Positions 1-8,944 of a DNA stretch of 64,000 bases are shown here, piece after piece. Numbering within the stretch: position 1 is the first letter of the stretch; every line of letters begins with the position of its first letter. The position numbers and the translations under genes are program-made. The stretch comes from Planctomycetota bacterium (GTDB taxonomy: Bacteria; Planctomycetota; OFTM77), in assembly GCA_029260795.1 (NCBI GenBank), contig JAJDCO010000063.1:39166-103165 (forward strand). Reading direction: 5' to 3'. A model generated the notes under the pieces. That model was not told the DNA's origin. It ran no database searches and saw only the letters and a list, made by a program, of their open reading frames with translations.

Positions 1-818
1 TGCCCGAACGGATCATCCCCGTAGGCTTCGCGGAGCGACGGAGGCTCTTGGTTGATGTCGAAGGCGAGCAGATCCTCCGAGCTCATCAAGCGAACGGCTT
101 GCTCATACATCTTGTCGTAGGCGCGCACCTGCTTTTGATCGTAGCGGTCGGCGAAGGCGTCGTTCATCTGCGCGAGGCGAGCTTGGCGGCGATCGAATGT
201 CTCGGCATCGACAGTTTGGGGACGTCGGCTGTTCTGGAGGCCCGCTTCGGGATTCCCGATCGGAAGCGGTGCGTGCTCGAACTCAAGGAATCCGCAGGAG
301 GCATCATTGCTGCCGCCGCCTATGGCGACGTGCGCGGGCAGGCTCGGGTTGAGGCGGCCTCGCATGCGACTGACCCACGCTCCGAGGCTGGGGTGCCGAA
401 TCGTGCCTCGCAGCAGATAGCTGGTGTGCATGAAGTACTGCCCCTGCGCGTGCGCCCCTTGGCTCGAGAACATCGAGCTGATCAGGGCGACCTTGTCCAT
501 CTGCTGCGCGAGATTCGGGAAGTACTGAGAGATCTGGACGCCGTCGGCGCGCGTCGCGATCGCTTCGATCGGCCCCTGAGTCTCCTTGCCCGGCTTGGGA
601 TCAAAGGTGTCGAGGTGCGACATCCCGCCATTCATGTACAGGTAGATCACGTGCCGCGCCGTGGTCGGCCGCAGCGGGATGGCGTCGTCACCGACGGCGC
701 GCGCCAGGCCCGAGAGGAGAGGAAGCGTCCCCAGGCCCAAGAAGGCGCGAGCCGCTCCGGTGACGAAGTCGCGACGTGTGACGTCGTCGAGTCGGTGGGC
801 GTTCTTCTGAAAGCGCAT
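1..818 (-). CDS. DUF1501 protein, Tat-exported, cut by window edge
   Basis: This gene runs off the left edge, so its C-terminal part is missing. The visible 272 residues begin MRFQKNAHRLDDVTRRDFVTG; the twin-arginine TRRDF followed by a hydrophobic stretch indicates Tat export. The mature part has the DUF1501 hallmarks: a Tyr-Met-Asn-Gly-Gly-Met-Ser-His-Leu-Asp-Thr-Phe-Asp segment near residue 62, characteristic of these sulfatase/alkaline-phosphatase-fold proteins, then a region resembling NLAQQMDKVALISSM. It starts 11 bases after the stop of the DUF1549/DUF1553 gene, so the two form an operon, as is usual in planctomycetes. DUF1501 proteins are exported and of unproven function; a metal-dependent hydrolase role is inferred from fold only. 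Confidence 0.9.
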   Translation of the reverse strand, partial: MRFQKNAHRLDDVTRRDFVTGAARAFLGLGTLPLLSGLARAVGDDAIPLRPTTARHVIYLYMNGGMSHLDTFDPKPGKETQGPIEAIATRADGVQISQYFPNLAQQMDKVALISSMFSSQGAHAQGQYFMHTSYLLRGTIRHPSLGAWVSRMRGRLNPSLPAHVAIGGGSNDASCGFLEFEHAPLPIGNPEAGLQNSRRPQTVDAETFDRRQARLAQMNDAFADRYDQKQVRAYDKMYEQAVRLMSSEDLLAFDINQEPPSLREAYGDDPFG

Positions 819-829
819 CGTGGCAATCC

Positions 830-2968
830 CTACCGGATGAATCGGAACTCGTGGGAGTTGACGAGGGTCCAGGCGAGGTCGAGCAGCGCTTCGTCGCCGT
901 AGCGGTCGACGTCCTTCTTCCAGAGTGCGAGCTCGTCGCGAGCGGGCGGTCGATTGACGGTGGCCAGGTAGATGGCCTCGATCTTGGCGCGCGTTTGAGA
1001 CGCCTGGCTGATGACGGTGCGGAGGGCGGATCGGGAATCTCTCAAGACCTCGGCCTCGAGGAACCCGTTCAGCAGCGTGAGCACCTGGGGCACGTTGGCG
1101 TCCTGGTGCCCGGCTTCGATCTGCTCGCGATCCGACTGCCCGAACTGCTGAAGCAGGTGGCCGGCCGGCGCGGGGGACGTCAGCTCGGAGGCCCGCCGCA
1201 AGCTCCGGTCGCTGCGCCCTCGAGAGCGCCGCGCATCGGGACCCAAGCCCAGCTCGCGTAGCTTGGCCAAGACCTTCTCTTCGGTCTTCGAGTCTCCCTT
1301 GCGGCGTGCTTGGCTGAGCTGGCGATACAGCGGACGAGCGGCTCGGCGCTTGGCCTGCTCCTGGGCGAGCTGCTGGCGCCGCTCTTCGCTGGCGCGAGCC
1401 ATGACGCGGTCTCGCGGGCTCTGGCCCGATCGCGCCTCGGAATCGATGCGAGCGATCAGCTCTTTGGTCGGGAGATCGGCAATCGACTCGTACTCGGCAT
1501 ACAAGCGCTCGGCTCGCTCATCCGGGGCGCCAATCGTCCCGTCGACGTCCTCGACCACGAAGGTCAGAAGCGAGTCCCAGAGCTGCTCGGCAGTCATCCG
1601 GCGCAGGAGCGGACCGGGGAAGTGATACGCCTCGTCTTCGCTCGGCTCGGTCGTGCTCGCCGCCCGCTGATAGGCTTCGGTGTTCAGCAGCGTGCGCTGG
1701 AACTGCTTCAAATCGAACTCGACCTCGATCATCAGCTTCTCGAGCTGATCGAGGAGCTGGGGATTGGAGGCTTGCGAGTCGTCCTTCAGGTCGTCGACGG
1801 GCTCGATCAGCCCGAGTCCGAAGAAGCGCTTCCAGAGCCGATTGACGATCACCTTGGTGAACCGTGGGTTCTCGGGAGACGTCAGCCAATTCGCATAGAC
1901 GGCTCGGGAGTCGACCTCGGGAAGTGCCGCGTCTCGAGCGCGAAGCTGACGTTCGTTCATGGGGCGACGACGACGGCGCGCCGGCCCTCGCGGTGGCTCC
2001 GGGATGCGCACGTCCAGCTCGGGCTCGTCGCCAAAGAGCGTGTGCGCTGTCACGAGCGAGCTCGGACGCGCATTCTCATAGGAGTAGTCCTTCGGCAGGC
2101 GCGCCAGGCCGCTTCCCGTGCCGGCGATCCCGTTGTTGAGCTGAGCCGTGAGGCGACGATAGTTCCGGTAGGCCTGCTGGTTCTGATTGCGAAGCTCGCG
2201 GCCGTAGGCGCTCAGCTCTCGGGTGTCGGGCGAGCGTGGGTCCCCGTTGCGGTATCGCAGACCGCCCGTGAAGGCGACCATCTCGAAGAACTGCTTCTGC
2301 GTCCACTGGTCGAACGGATGATCATGGCACTGGGCGCACTCGAGCCGCGTTCCCAGGAACACCCGGACGGTGTTCGCCATGTTGTCCTCGGGCATCTCAC
2401 GGTCGCGGAGGAAGTATCCAGTGGCGCCATTGTCGCGCGCATTGGCCGCCCCTTCGGCCGTCAGCAGCTCTCGCACGAGCTGATCGTAGGGCTTGTTCTG
2501 CGTCAGCGATTCCTTGAGGAAGTGAATGTACGGATCGCCCGAGACTTGACGTGCCAGGCGGGTCTTCACTCGCAAGACGTCGGCGAACGTGTTGAAGAGG
2601 TGGGAGGTGTACCCGGGCGAGTCGAGGAGCAGGTCGATCAGCTCCGCGCGGCGGTCGCGGCTCTTGTTCTGGAGGAAGCGCTCAGTCTCGGCCGCCGTCG
2701 GAATGCGTCCAATCACGTCGAGATACACCCTCCGGACGAAGGTCGCATCGTCGATCGCCTCGTTGGGCTTGATGCCCTGACGCCCGAGATGGGCGTCGAC
2801 CAGGCGATCGATGCGGCGTGCCGACTCCAGTGCTTCGGAGCGAGGCCGCGAGCTCACCGAGGTCCGGGAGATCGCTTCACCCTCCTCGCCACCGGTCGCC
2901 CAGGCACCGATTGAGAGGAGGGCCGCAATCGATACGACCGTTCCATTCCAGAGAAGTCGGCTTCGCAT
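830..2968 (-). CDS. DUF1549/DUF1553 (PSCyt-type) exported protein
   Basis: A 712-residue planctomycete-type protein. The start at 2968 is chosen because an AAGGAGTG ribosome site lies just upstream and the protein then begins with a signal sequence (MRSRLLWNG, then hydrophobic). DUF1549 covers roughly residues 55-260 and contains a single CAQCH motif at about 211-215, which has the shape of a c-type haem site; haem attachment is not proven for this family. DUF1553 covers the C-terminal half, with the typical Tyr-Ala-Asn-Trp-Leu and Asn-Arg-Leu-Trp segments. It is the first gene of a two-gene operon with the DUF1501 protein. Such pairs are amplified in planctomycetes and have been linked by inference to extracellular polymer breakdown or electron transfer. 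The exact role is unknown. Confidence 0.92.
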   Translation of the reverse strand: MRSRLLWNGTVVSIAALLSIGAWATGGEEGEAISRTSVSSRPRSEALESARRIDRLVDAHLGRQGIKPNEAIDDATFVRRVYLDVIGRIPTAAETERFLQNKSRDRRAELIDLLLDSPGYTSHLFNTFADVLRVKTRLARQVSGDPYIHFLKESLTQNKPYDQLVRELLTAEGAANARDNGATGYFLRDREMPEDNMANTVRVFLGTRLECAQCHDHPFDQWTQKQFFEMVAFTGGLRYRNGDPRSPDTRELSAYGRELRNQNQQAYRNYRRLTAQLNNGIAGTGSGLARLPKDYSYENARPSSLVTAHTLFGDEPELDVRIPEPPRGPARRRRRPMNERQLRARDAALPEVDSRAVYANWLTSPENPRFTKVIVNRLWKRFFGLGLIEPVDDLKDDSQASNPQLLDQLEKLMIEVEFDLKQFQRTLLNTEAYQRAASTTEPSEDEAYHFPGPLLRRMTAEQLWDSLLTFVVEDVDGTIGAPDERAERLYAEYESIADLPTKELIARIDSEARSGQSPRDRVMARASEERRQQLAQEQAKRRAARPLYRQLSQARRKGDSKTEEKVLAKLRELGLGPDARRSRGRSDRSLRRASELTSPAPAGHLLQQFGQSDREQIEAGHQDANVPQVLTLLNGFLEAEVLRDSRSALRTVISQASQTRAKIEAIYLATVNRPPARDELALWKKDVDRYGDEALLDLAWTLVNSHEFRFIR

Positions 2969-3926
2969 CCTTCGACACTCCTTGCATGGAAATCGTGATC
3001 GGTCCGACGGGTCCGATCCGCGCTCGCCGCTCTGCGCTCGTCTCACTCTCCATCGACCGATGACGGGCGCGCCCCTCAAGCAGCCTCTAGAGTGTCTGGA
3101 GGAGTTGGAGGTCGCAAGCCTCCGTATCCAGTCGGGATCGGCGCGCCGCCGTCAAAGTCCGAGCCTCAAACCCCGTCGGATGGAAAAGGTGTCGCGCTGA
3201 ATTCAGCCGCCTCGGATGCCCGACGGTCGTTGTTCAGCCGGCCTTCGGCGAGCCGAATCGGAGGGCGGACTTCAGTCCGAGGTTGCAAGAATCGAGGCCT
3301 GTCGGGGCAGTCTTGGCCAGCCTTGTCAGGGGAGGAGGCCTGTGGCTAGCCGCCACCCCGACTAGCGGGAGGTTTTTCGGGCCGACTTGGTAATCATATG
3401 ATATTTACCTCATTTTAGTGCAACCAGAGAGCCCGTTCGGTCACGACGCTCCGCTCCCCAGAAAACACCGTCTCGTGTTGCAAAGCTGGGATTCAGTCGA
3501 GCGGGAGGGCTTCTTGCGCACCGCTCTCTCACCCACGCTCTTCGAAGGCAAATCGCCCCGCCGACAGGCCACGAGGATGAAGTGGCGCGACCTGTCGAAC
3601 TCCGTTCGGGTCTCTGTACCCCATGCACGTGCGAGAAGGCAGAGCCACCGACGGTAATCGTCACGCGCGAGACCGACTGCGAAGCGAAATGAAACCCGAG
3701 CGTTGAAAAAGCTCCAGCGCGCCGACTTGAAGATCTGAACGTTGAACGTTCAATCCGCCTGATCGAGCGGAGGCGAGGTTGACGACCTCCCACCCGAATG
3801 AATTCGGGCCTCCGAGGAGCCAGGCCTCCGAGGGGGACGGTCGGGAAACACTTCGTTTCGCAAACCTGGGCTTCACCCAGAGCGGTCCGAAGCGACGGTC
3901 GTCCGGCGACTCTCAAGAAGAGCCTC
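2969..3926. other. Long intergenic region with palindromes
   Basis: About 950 bases without a convincing gene, between the end of the aspartate kinase gene and the start of the DUF1549/1553 gene. It holds a perfect 12-bp palindrome (TTGAACGTTCAA, 3742-3753) and a 7-bp stem hairpin with a two-base loop (CCCGAAT/ATTCGGG, 3793-3808) about 120 bases past the kinase stop, which could be its terminator although no T-run follows. An AT-rich patch at about 3388-3418 stands out from the GC-rich surroundings. Open frames here have arginine- and serine-rich translations typical of non-coding GC-rich DNA. Confidence 0.5.
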
Positions 3927-5270
3927 TCAGCTGAGCAGGATCCGATGCAGCCGCTGGACGGCTTCAGCGGCGTCCTCCTCGTGGAGCACGAGGCTGAGGT
4001 TGATCTCGTTCGCACCCATGGAGATCATCTCGATGTTGAGGTGAGACAGAGCGCTGAAGATGCGGGCGCTGAGACCGGGCGTTCGCTTGAGCTGCTCGCC
4101 GACGACGGCGATGATCGTGCGCGATTCGGTCACGGCGACTCGGGAGAACACGGAGAGCTCCTCGCAGACGGGGCCGATCGGGGCGTCCGGCTCGACGGTC
4201 AGTGAGATGCTGACCTCGGCGGTCGCGACCAAGTCGACGCTGACCTCGTGCGTGCGAAATACGTCGAAGACGCGGGCGAGGAAGCCGGGTTGATCGAGCA
4301 TGCGTGTCGAGTCGACCGTCAGCACGGTGATCGGGCTGCGACAGGCGAGGGCGGTCACGGCTCGCTCGCTGCGGGCCTCGGCGGTGATGGTCGTGAAGCC
4401 GCCCACGGGTCGATGCGTGTGGCGCACGGTGACGGGGACATTGGCATCGATGGCCGGCTGAATCGTGGCCGGGTGCAGCACCTTGGCACCGAACGCGGCC
4501 AGCTCGGCGGCCTCGGCAAAGCTCAGGTGCTCGATCGGGTGCGCCTCGGGCACCAGACGTGGATCGCAGGTGAGGATGCCTTCGACGTCCGTCCAGATCT
4601 GGAGCTCCTCCGCACCGAGTGCCTCACCGAACAACGCGGCGGAGTAGTCGCTTCCGCCTCGGCCTAGCGTGGTCGTGATGCCGTCGGCCGTCGATCCGAT
4701 GTAGCCCTGCGTCACGATGATCTGGCCCGACCGCAGCAGTGGCCGCCAGTGCCGCTCGGCCAGCACCCGGATCTGCGGCCGGTCCGGGCGAGCTTTGCCA
4801 AAGCGGCCGTCCGTCCTCAGGATGGGGCGCGCGTCCTCCCAGGTGGCAGGCACCTGCTGGGCCAGCAACGCGTGGAAGAGCCGAGTCGAGAGCCGCTCGC
4901 CATAGCTGACGATCGCATCGAGGCTCCGCGGGCTCAGCTCGCGCAGCAGCGCTACGCCGCGCAGGAGCATGCTCAGCTCATCCTGATGTCGAGCGAGCGC
5001 ATCCTCCAGATCGGATGGCACATGCTGGTCGAAGAGCTCGAGGCAAGTCTCCCAGTGCTCCCTGAGCACGGTGCCCAGCTCGTCGAGCGCGGCACTCTCG
5101 TCGCCACGCTCGGCGCTGGCCGCCGCCGAAAAGAGGCGGTCGGTCGTCTTGCCCATCGCCGAGAGCACGACGATCGGCTGCCGCGGTCGGGCCTGTACGA
5201 CGAGGTCCACGACGCGGTGGAGACAGCCGGCATCGGCGACGGACGAGCCACCGAACTTCATGACCAACAT
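3927..5270 (-). CDS. lysC: Aspartate kinase, monofunctional
   Basis: Phosphorylates L-aspartate, the first step towards lysine, threonine, methionine and diaminopimelate. With the start at 5270 the 447-residue protein begins [10 protein letters not shown], the nucleotide-binding motif at the usual place; an upstream in-frame extension to 5348 lacks a family match. Other kinase motifs are [20 protein letters not shown] and [12 protein letters not shown]. Two ACT regulatory domains follow, the first starting near [11 protein letters not shown] and the second near [11 protein letters not shown], so feedback control by pathway amino acids is likely. There is no homoserine dehydrogenase part, so this is a LysC-type enzyme. 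AAAGGA lies ten bases before the chosen ATG. It is divergent from the TPR lipoprotein. Confidence 0.95.
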   Translation of the reverse strand: MLVMKFGGSSVADAGCLHRVVDLVVQARPRQPIVVLSAMGKTTDRLFSAAASAERGDESAALDELGTVLREHWETCLELFDQHVPSDLEDALARHQDELSMLLRGVALLRELSPRSLDAIVSYGERLSTRLFHALLAQQVPATWEDARPILRTDGRFGKARPDRPQIRVLAERHWRPLLRSGQIIVTQGYIGSTADGITTTLGRGGSDYSAALFGEALGAEELQIWTDVEGILTCDPRLVPEAHPIEHLSFAEAAELAAFGAKVLHPATIQPAIDANVPVTVRHTHRPVGGFTTITAEARSERAVTALACRSPITVLTVDSTRMLDQPGFLARVFDVFRTHEVSVDLVATAEVSISLTVEPDAPIGPVCEELSVFSRVAVTESRTIIAVVGEQLKRTPGLSARIFSALSHLNIEMISMGANEINLSLVLHEEDAAEAVQRLHRILLS

Positions 5271-5513
5271 CGGGCGGGAGTCCTTTGAGGTCGAACGGAT
5301 CGGGACGCGAATCTGCCTGATGATCGCGGGGCGGAGGTCATCCGGCAAGAGAGCAATCGATCGGCTCGAGGTGTTCGAGTCGGCGTCGGGCTGACAGAAA
5401 GCGACCGACTCGGGTCGACCAGGCCGCGATCAGACGATCGATGGCTGTCTCGGCGCCGCCCGAGACGTTAATCTGCGATCCCGATCAACGCGACAGCTGA
5501 AACCGAGACGCTC

Positions 5514-6467
5514 ATGACGAACTCCGCAAAAGCGAACGGCCCCCGAGCCCTGATTCTCTTCCTCTTCCTGAGCTCGTTCGGAGCCTGTGGATCCGAGGAC
5601 GCGACGACCCCCGTCGACACGGCCGCCTTGGAGAAGAAGCGTGCAGAGGCCGAGCGCTGGATGGAGCGCGGGATCTACCAGAAGGCGCTTCCGGCTTGGC
5701 AAGAGGTCGTCGAGGCGAGTCCCGATGACTGGGAAGCTCGCTTCCAGCTGGGACGCACCTTCATGGCCTACGGGGATCGCTTCAGCGCGGCGGCGGAGCA
5801 GCTCGCCGCCGCGGCGGAGATCGCTCCCGAGCAGGCAAAGATCCACCGCCAGCTCGGGATCGCCCGACGCTATCTCGGTTCTTGGATCCAAGCCCGGGAC
5901 GCATTCGAGACGGCATTGCGGCTGCAGCCCGATCATGCGCGCGCCCAGGCGTTGCTCGGCTTGACGCTGCTGGAGCTCGAAGACTGGGAAGGAGCGAAGA
6001 CCGCCTTCGCCGAGTCTCGGCGCCTCGAGCCGCAGAATGTCGATGCGATCTATGGGGCCGGCGAGCTCCACCGTCGGCGTGATCGGCTCAGCGAGGCCAC
6101 CGTGGACTATCGGGCGGCGCTCGTTGCCGATCCCTATCATCTCGGTTCGAGGTGGCAGCTCGGCCTTTGTTTGCGGGACCTCGGCGAAAGTGAGTCCGCT
6201 CAGCGGCACCTGAAGATCCATCGCCTGATCAACTCGCTCTCCGACAACGTCGTCGATCGGACTCGCCCCGAGCTGGACCGGTTTCAACGGACTCTCGAGA
6301 GTATCCTCGCCCTCGAGCCGGAGAACTGGCGCGCTCTCGAAGATCTCGGAGCCGTCCTCGAGGCCCGAGAGGATCCGGATGCCGCGCGCGAGCGCTACCG
6401 AGCCGCACTCCAGATCCACCCGAACGCCAGCCGAGCCCAGCAGGCGCTCGAGCGATTGGGCCAGTAA
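5514..6467 (+). CDS. TPR-repeat lipoprotein
   Basis: A 317-residue protein with a hydrophobic leader ending in SSFGAC, an acceptable though imperfect lipobox, so it is probably lipid-anchored in the envelope. The rest is tetratricopeptide repeats, with helices such as ARFQLGRTFMAYGD, AKIHRQLGIARRYLG and ARAQALLGLTLLELE; about seven to eight units can be counted. TPR lipoproteins act as assembly scaffolds for other envelope proteins; no partner is indicated. The leader region contains a perfect 7-bp stem hairpin (GTCTCGG/CCGAGAC, 5447-5466) about 48 bases before the ATG, which may affect expression. The 3' end lies close to the convergent hemG-like gene. Confidence 0.85.
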   Translation: MTNSAKANGPRALILFLFLSSFGACGSEDATTPVDTAALEKKRAEAERWMERGIYQKALPAWQEVVEASPDDWEARFQLGRTFMAYGDRFSAAAEQLAAAAEIAPEQAKIHRQLGIARRYLGSWIQARDAFETALRLQPDHARAQALLGLTLLELEDWEGAKTAFAESRRLEPQNVDAIYGAGELHRRRDRLSEATVDYRAALVADPYHLGSRWQLGLCLRDLGESESAQRHLKIHRLINSLSDNVVDRTRPELDRFQRTLESILALEPENWRALEDLGAVLEAREDPDAARERYRAALQIHPNASRAQQALERLGQ

Positions 6468-6494
6468 GGCGAGAGTCGTGTGCGGCTGCGCTGC

Positions 6495-7052
6495 CTACCG
6501 TGCGGGGCTCTGCTTCTTGCCGTTGCTCAGCACCTCGTCGGCGAGCTCGTCGACGGCGTCCCAGTCCGTGTACTCCAGGTCGTGGCGGACATCGGCCTCG
6601 GGGTCCTCTTTTTGAACGATGCGCCGCATGATCCAGCGCTTGAAGAAGCCGTAGCGCTTCCAGCGCACCGCGCCGGCGATCGTCGTGGAGATGGTCGGAC
6701 GCCAGCCGGTTTCGGCCAGGAACTCCTCGAGTAGGCGTCGGGCGGCCTGGCGCCCCTTCTCTTCGTGGCTGGCGGCGCTGAGGCTGACCGAGAAGAACGC
6801 GGACCTCGGGTGTTCATTGAGTGCCTCTCGATGTTGGCGCACCCACTCAGTCAACGCGGGAGAATGGTGACCGACATGAATGGACCCTCCGACCACGACC
6901 GCGGTGAGCTCCGACCATCGAGGAGCCTCGGACGCCTCGATAGGGCGGACCTCGACCGTGTACCCTTGCGCCCTCCAGCGCTCCTCGATGCGGTGGGCGA
7001 TGCGCTCGGTTTGACCTTCGGCCGTGCTGAAAACGATCAGGCAATCCGTCAT
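6495..7052 (-). CDS. hemG: HemG-like flavodoxin (protoporphyrinogen dehydrogenase)
   Basis: A 185-residue single flavodoxin-fold protein that follows E. coli HemG almost motif by motif. It has an FMN phosphate loop (IVFSTAEGQTERIA), VVVGGSIHVGHH where HemG has VIGASIRYGHY, SAFFSVSL for SAFYSVNL, WRPTISTTIAGAVRW for the HemG IAGALRY segment, a KRWIMRRIV helix and a terminal YTDWDAV. HemG oxidises protoporphyrinogen IX to protoporphyrin IX at the membrane using quinone, late in haem synthesis. The start at 7052 is supported by GAGGAG eight bases upstream; a longer frame to 8987 is only antisense to the next gene. HemG is best known from Gammaproteobacteria, so transfer is possible. No other haem genes are nearby. 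Confidence 0.85.
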   Translation of the reverse strand: MTDCLIVFSTAEGQTERIAHRIEERWRAQGYTVEVRPIEASEAPRWSELTAVVVGGSIHVGHHSPALTEWVRQHREALNEHPRSAFFSVSLSAASHEEKGRQAARRLLEEFLAETGWRPTISTTIAGAVRWKRYGFFKRWIMRRIVQKEDPEADVRHDLEYTDWDAVDELADEVLSNGKKQSPAR

Positions 7053-7133
7053 CGGGTGCTCCTCGCTCCGTTGCGCCGTCTCCGGCCTGCCGAGTATTCT
7101 GCGAACGCACGATCTGAAAACATCGAGAGAGGA

Positions 7134-8906
7134 ATGCACTTGGACCGACCGCCGAGATCGCCAGCTGGGACGCGAGCGATTGGGCCCGCCCAATCTGACT
7201 CGAGCACTTCTCGTCAGCTCTTCGGACTGCTGTTGCTTTGCCTCGCCGGCTGCGGCGACGACAGCGAGCCTGCGGACGTCGGGGGACCAGCCACTGACAT
7301 GGCCGCCGCCGAGGGACGATACGTAGACGTCACCCAGGCGTTTGGCATCGACTTTCGACACGAGCACGGCGGGAGCGGCGAGAAGTTCTTGCCGGAGACG
7401 ATGGGCTCCGGGGCTGCCTGGCTCGACTTCGACCGCGATGGCTGGTTGGATCTCTATCTCGTGAACAGCGCACCCTTGCCGGGATATGCGCCGAAGGCGC
7501 CGCCTCGGAATCACCTGTACCGAAATGTCGGGGGGAAGCGTTTCGAGAATGTGACGGAGCGAGCCGGCGTTGGCGACACCGGATACGGCATGGGTGCCTT
7601 CGCGGCCGACTACGATGGTGACGGTGACCCAGACCTCTACGTCACGAATCTGGGCTCGAACGTGCTCTACCGGAACGAGGGCGATGGCACCTTTCGTGAC
7701 GTCACCGACTCGGCCGGTCTGGGCAACAAGTTCTGGGGCACGGCCGCGAGCTGGTTCGATGCGGATGGCGACGGTCTGCTGGATCTCTATCTGACCAACT
7801 ACGTCTACTTCTCGGTCATGGGCCGCCCCGATCCCTGCGGGGATCCGAAGCCGGGCTGGCGGACCTACTGCCCCATCGACTTCTATCGAGCCCAGCCGGA
7901 CGTGCTCTATCGCAATCGCGGAGACGGGACGTTCGAGGACATCACCGAAGCGGCCGGCTTGGTGGTCGAAGAGCCCGGGAAAGGGCTCGGCTGCGTTGCG
8001 ACCGACCTGGACGACGACGGCGACCTCGACCTGTTCGTCGCCAACGACGGGACCCCGAACTTCCTGTTCCTCAATCGGGGAGACGGCACCTTCGAGGACG
8101 CCACGCTCATCTCCGGTGTCGGGTACAACGCCCTCGGCAAGACCGAAGCGTGCATGGGTGTCGCGGCCGGAGACCTCGACGGCGACGGAGACTTCGATCT
8201 CTTCGCGACGAACTTCAGCAACGAGTCGAATACCCTGTGGCAGAACGAGGGCGGTGGCGTCTTCGAAGACAGCACGGCTCGCTTTGGGCTCGCGACGAGC
8301 TCGCTGCCGCTGCTGGGCTTCGGCACCGCCGCGATCGACGTCGATCAAGACGGTTGGCTCGATCTGGTCGTCGCCAACGGGCACATCCTCGACAACGTCA
8401 ACCTCTACTACCAGAACATCGAGTTCGCCGAGCCGAATCTGCTCTACCTCGCTCGACCGAATGAGACGCGTGTGACCTTCGAGGAGGTCGGAGCGCGTTA
8501 CGGCGAGGGATTCCGGCGCCCCGAGCCGTCGCGGGGGCTCGCGGTGGCGGACTGGGACAATGACGGCGATTGGGATCTGCTGATCACGAACAGCAATCAA
8601 GCGCCGACGTTGCTTCGCAACGACTCGCCGCGTCGTCACGGGTTCGTTCGGCTTCGCCTCCGTGGCACGAGCGGAAACCGCGACGCGATCGGTGCCCGTG
8701 TGATCGCCGAGGTGAGTGGTCGGAGCCAACACTTCGAGGTGCGAGCGGGCGAGAGCTACCTCAGCACGCACGACCCTCGTATCCTGATCGGTCTCGGGAC
8801 CGCGAGCCAGATCGATCGCCTCGAGGTGCAATGGCCGGGCGGCGGGCGCCAAGTTCTGCGGGACGTTCCCGCCGGATCGGTGCAGGTCATCGAGGAGACT
8901 GATTGA
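7134..8906 (+). CDS. FG-GAP/VCBS repeat lipoprotein with ASPIC/UnbV domain
   Basis: A lipoprotein of about 590 residues of the CRTAC1-like family common in planctomycetes. The leader ends in LLLLCLAGC, a strong lipobox. Seven Asp-rich repeats of the form DxDxDGxxDL (for example DFDRDGWLDL, DYDGDGDPDL, DLDGDGDFDL) indicate an extracellular calcium-binding beta-propeller. The C-terminal part is an ASPIC/UnbV domain with GNRDAIGARV and a final VQWPGGGRQVL. The ATG at 7134 sits too close to GAGAGG; the in-frame TTG at 7140, seven bases after it, may be the true start. The two genes diverge from an 81-base spacer shared with hemG. Function is unknown; adhesion or polymer binding is inferred. Confidence 0.88.
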   Translation: MHLDRPPRSPAGTRAIGPAQSDSSTSRQLFGLLLLCLAGCGDDSEPADVGGPATDMAAAEGRYVDVTQAFGIDFRHEHGGSGEKFLPETMGSGAAWLDFDRDGWLDLYLVNSAPLPGYAPKAPPRNHLYRNVGGKRFENVTERAGVGDTGYGMGAFAADYDGDGDPDLYVTNLGSNVLYRNEGDGTFRDVTDSAGLGNKFWGTAASWFDADGDGLLDLYLTNYVYFSVMGRPDPCGDPKPGWRTYCPIDFYRAQPDVLYRNRGDGTFEDITEAAGLVVEEPGKGLGCVATDLDDDGDLDLFVANDGTPNFLFLNRGDGTFEDATLISGVGYNALGKTEACMGVAAGDLDGDGDFDLFATNFSNESNTLWQNEGGGVFEDSTARFGLATSSLPLLGFGTAAIDVDQDGWLDLVVANGHILDNVNLYYQNIEFAEPNLLYLARPNETRVTFEEVGARYGEGFRRPEPSRGLAVADWDNDGDWDLLITNSNQAPTLLRNDSPRRHGFVRLRLRGTSGNRDAIGARVIAEVSGRSQHFEVRAGESYLSTHDPRILIGLGTASQIDRLEVQWPGGGRQVLRDVPAGSVQVIEETD

Positions 8907-8944
8907 ATCGACTCTCATCACGACCTCTGACTGAGGAGATCCGC

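Noticed and set aside
3410..4015. A 201-residue minus-strand ORF overlapping the aspartate kinase end
   Set aside because: The translation is Arg/Ser-rich with no hydrophobic core pattern, and it overlaps the kinase gene in another frame.
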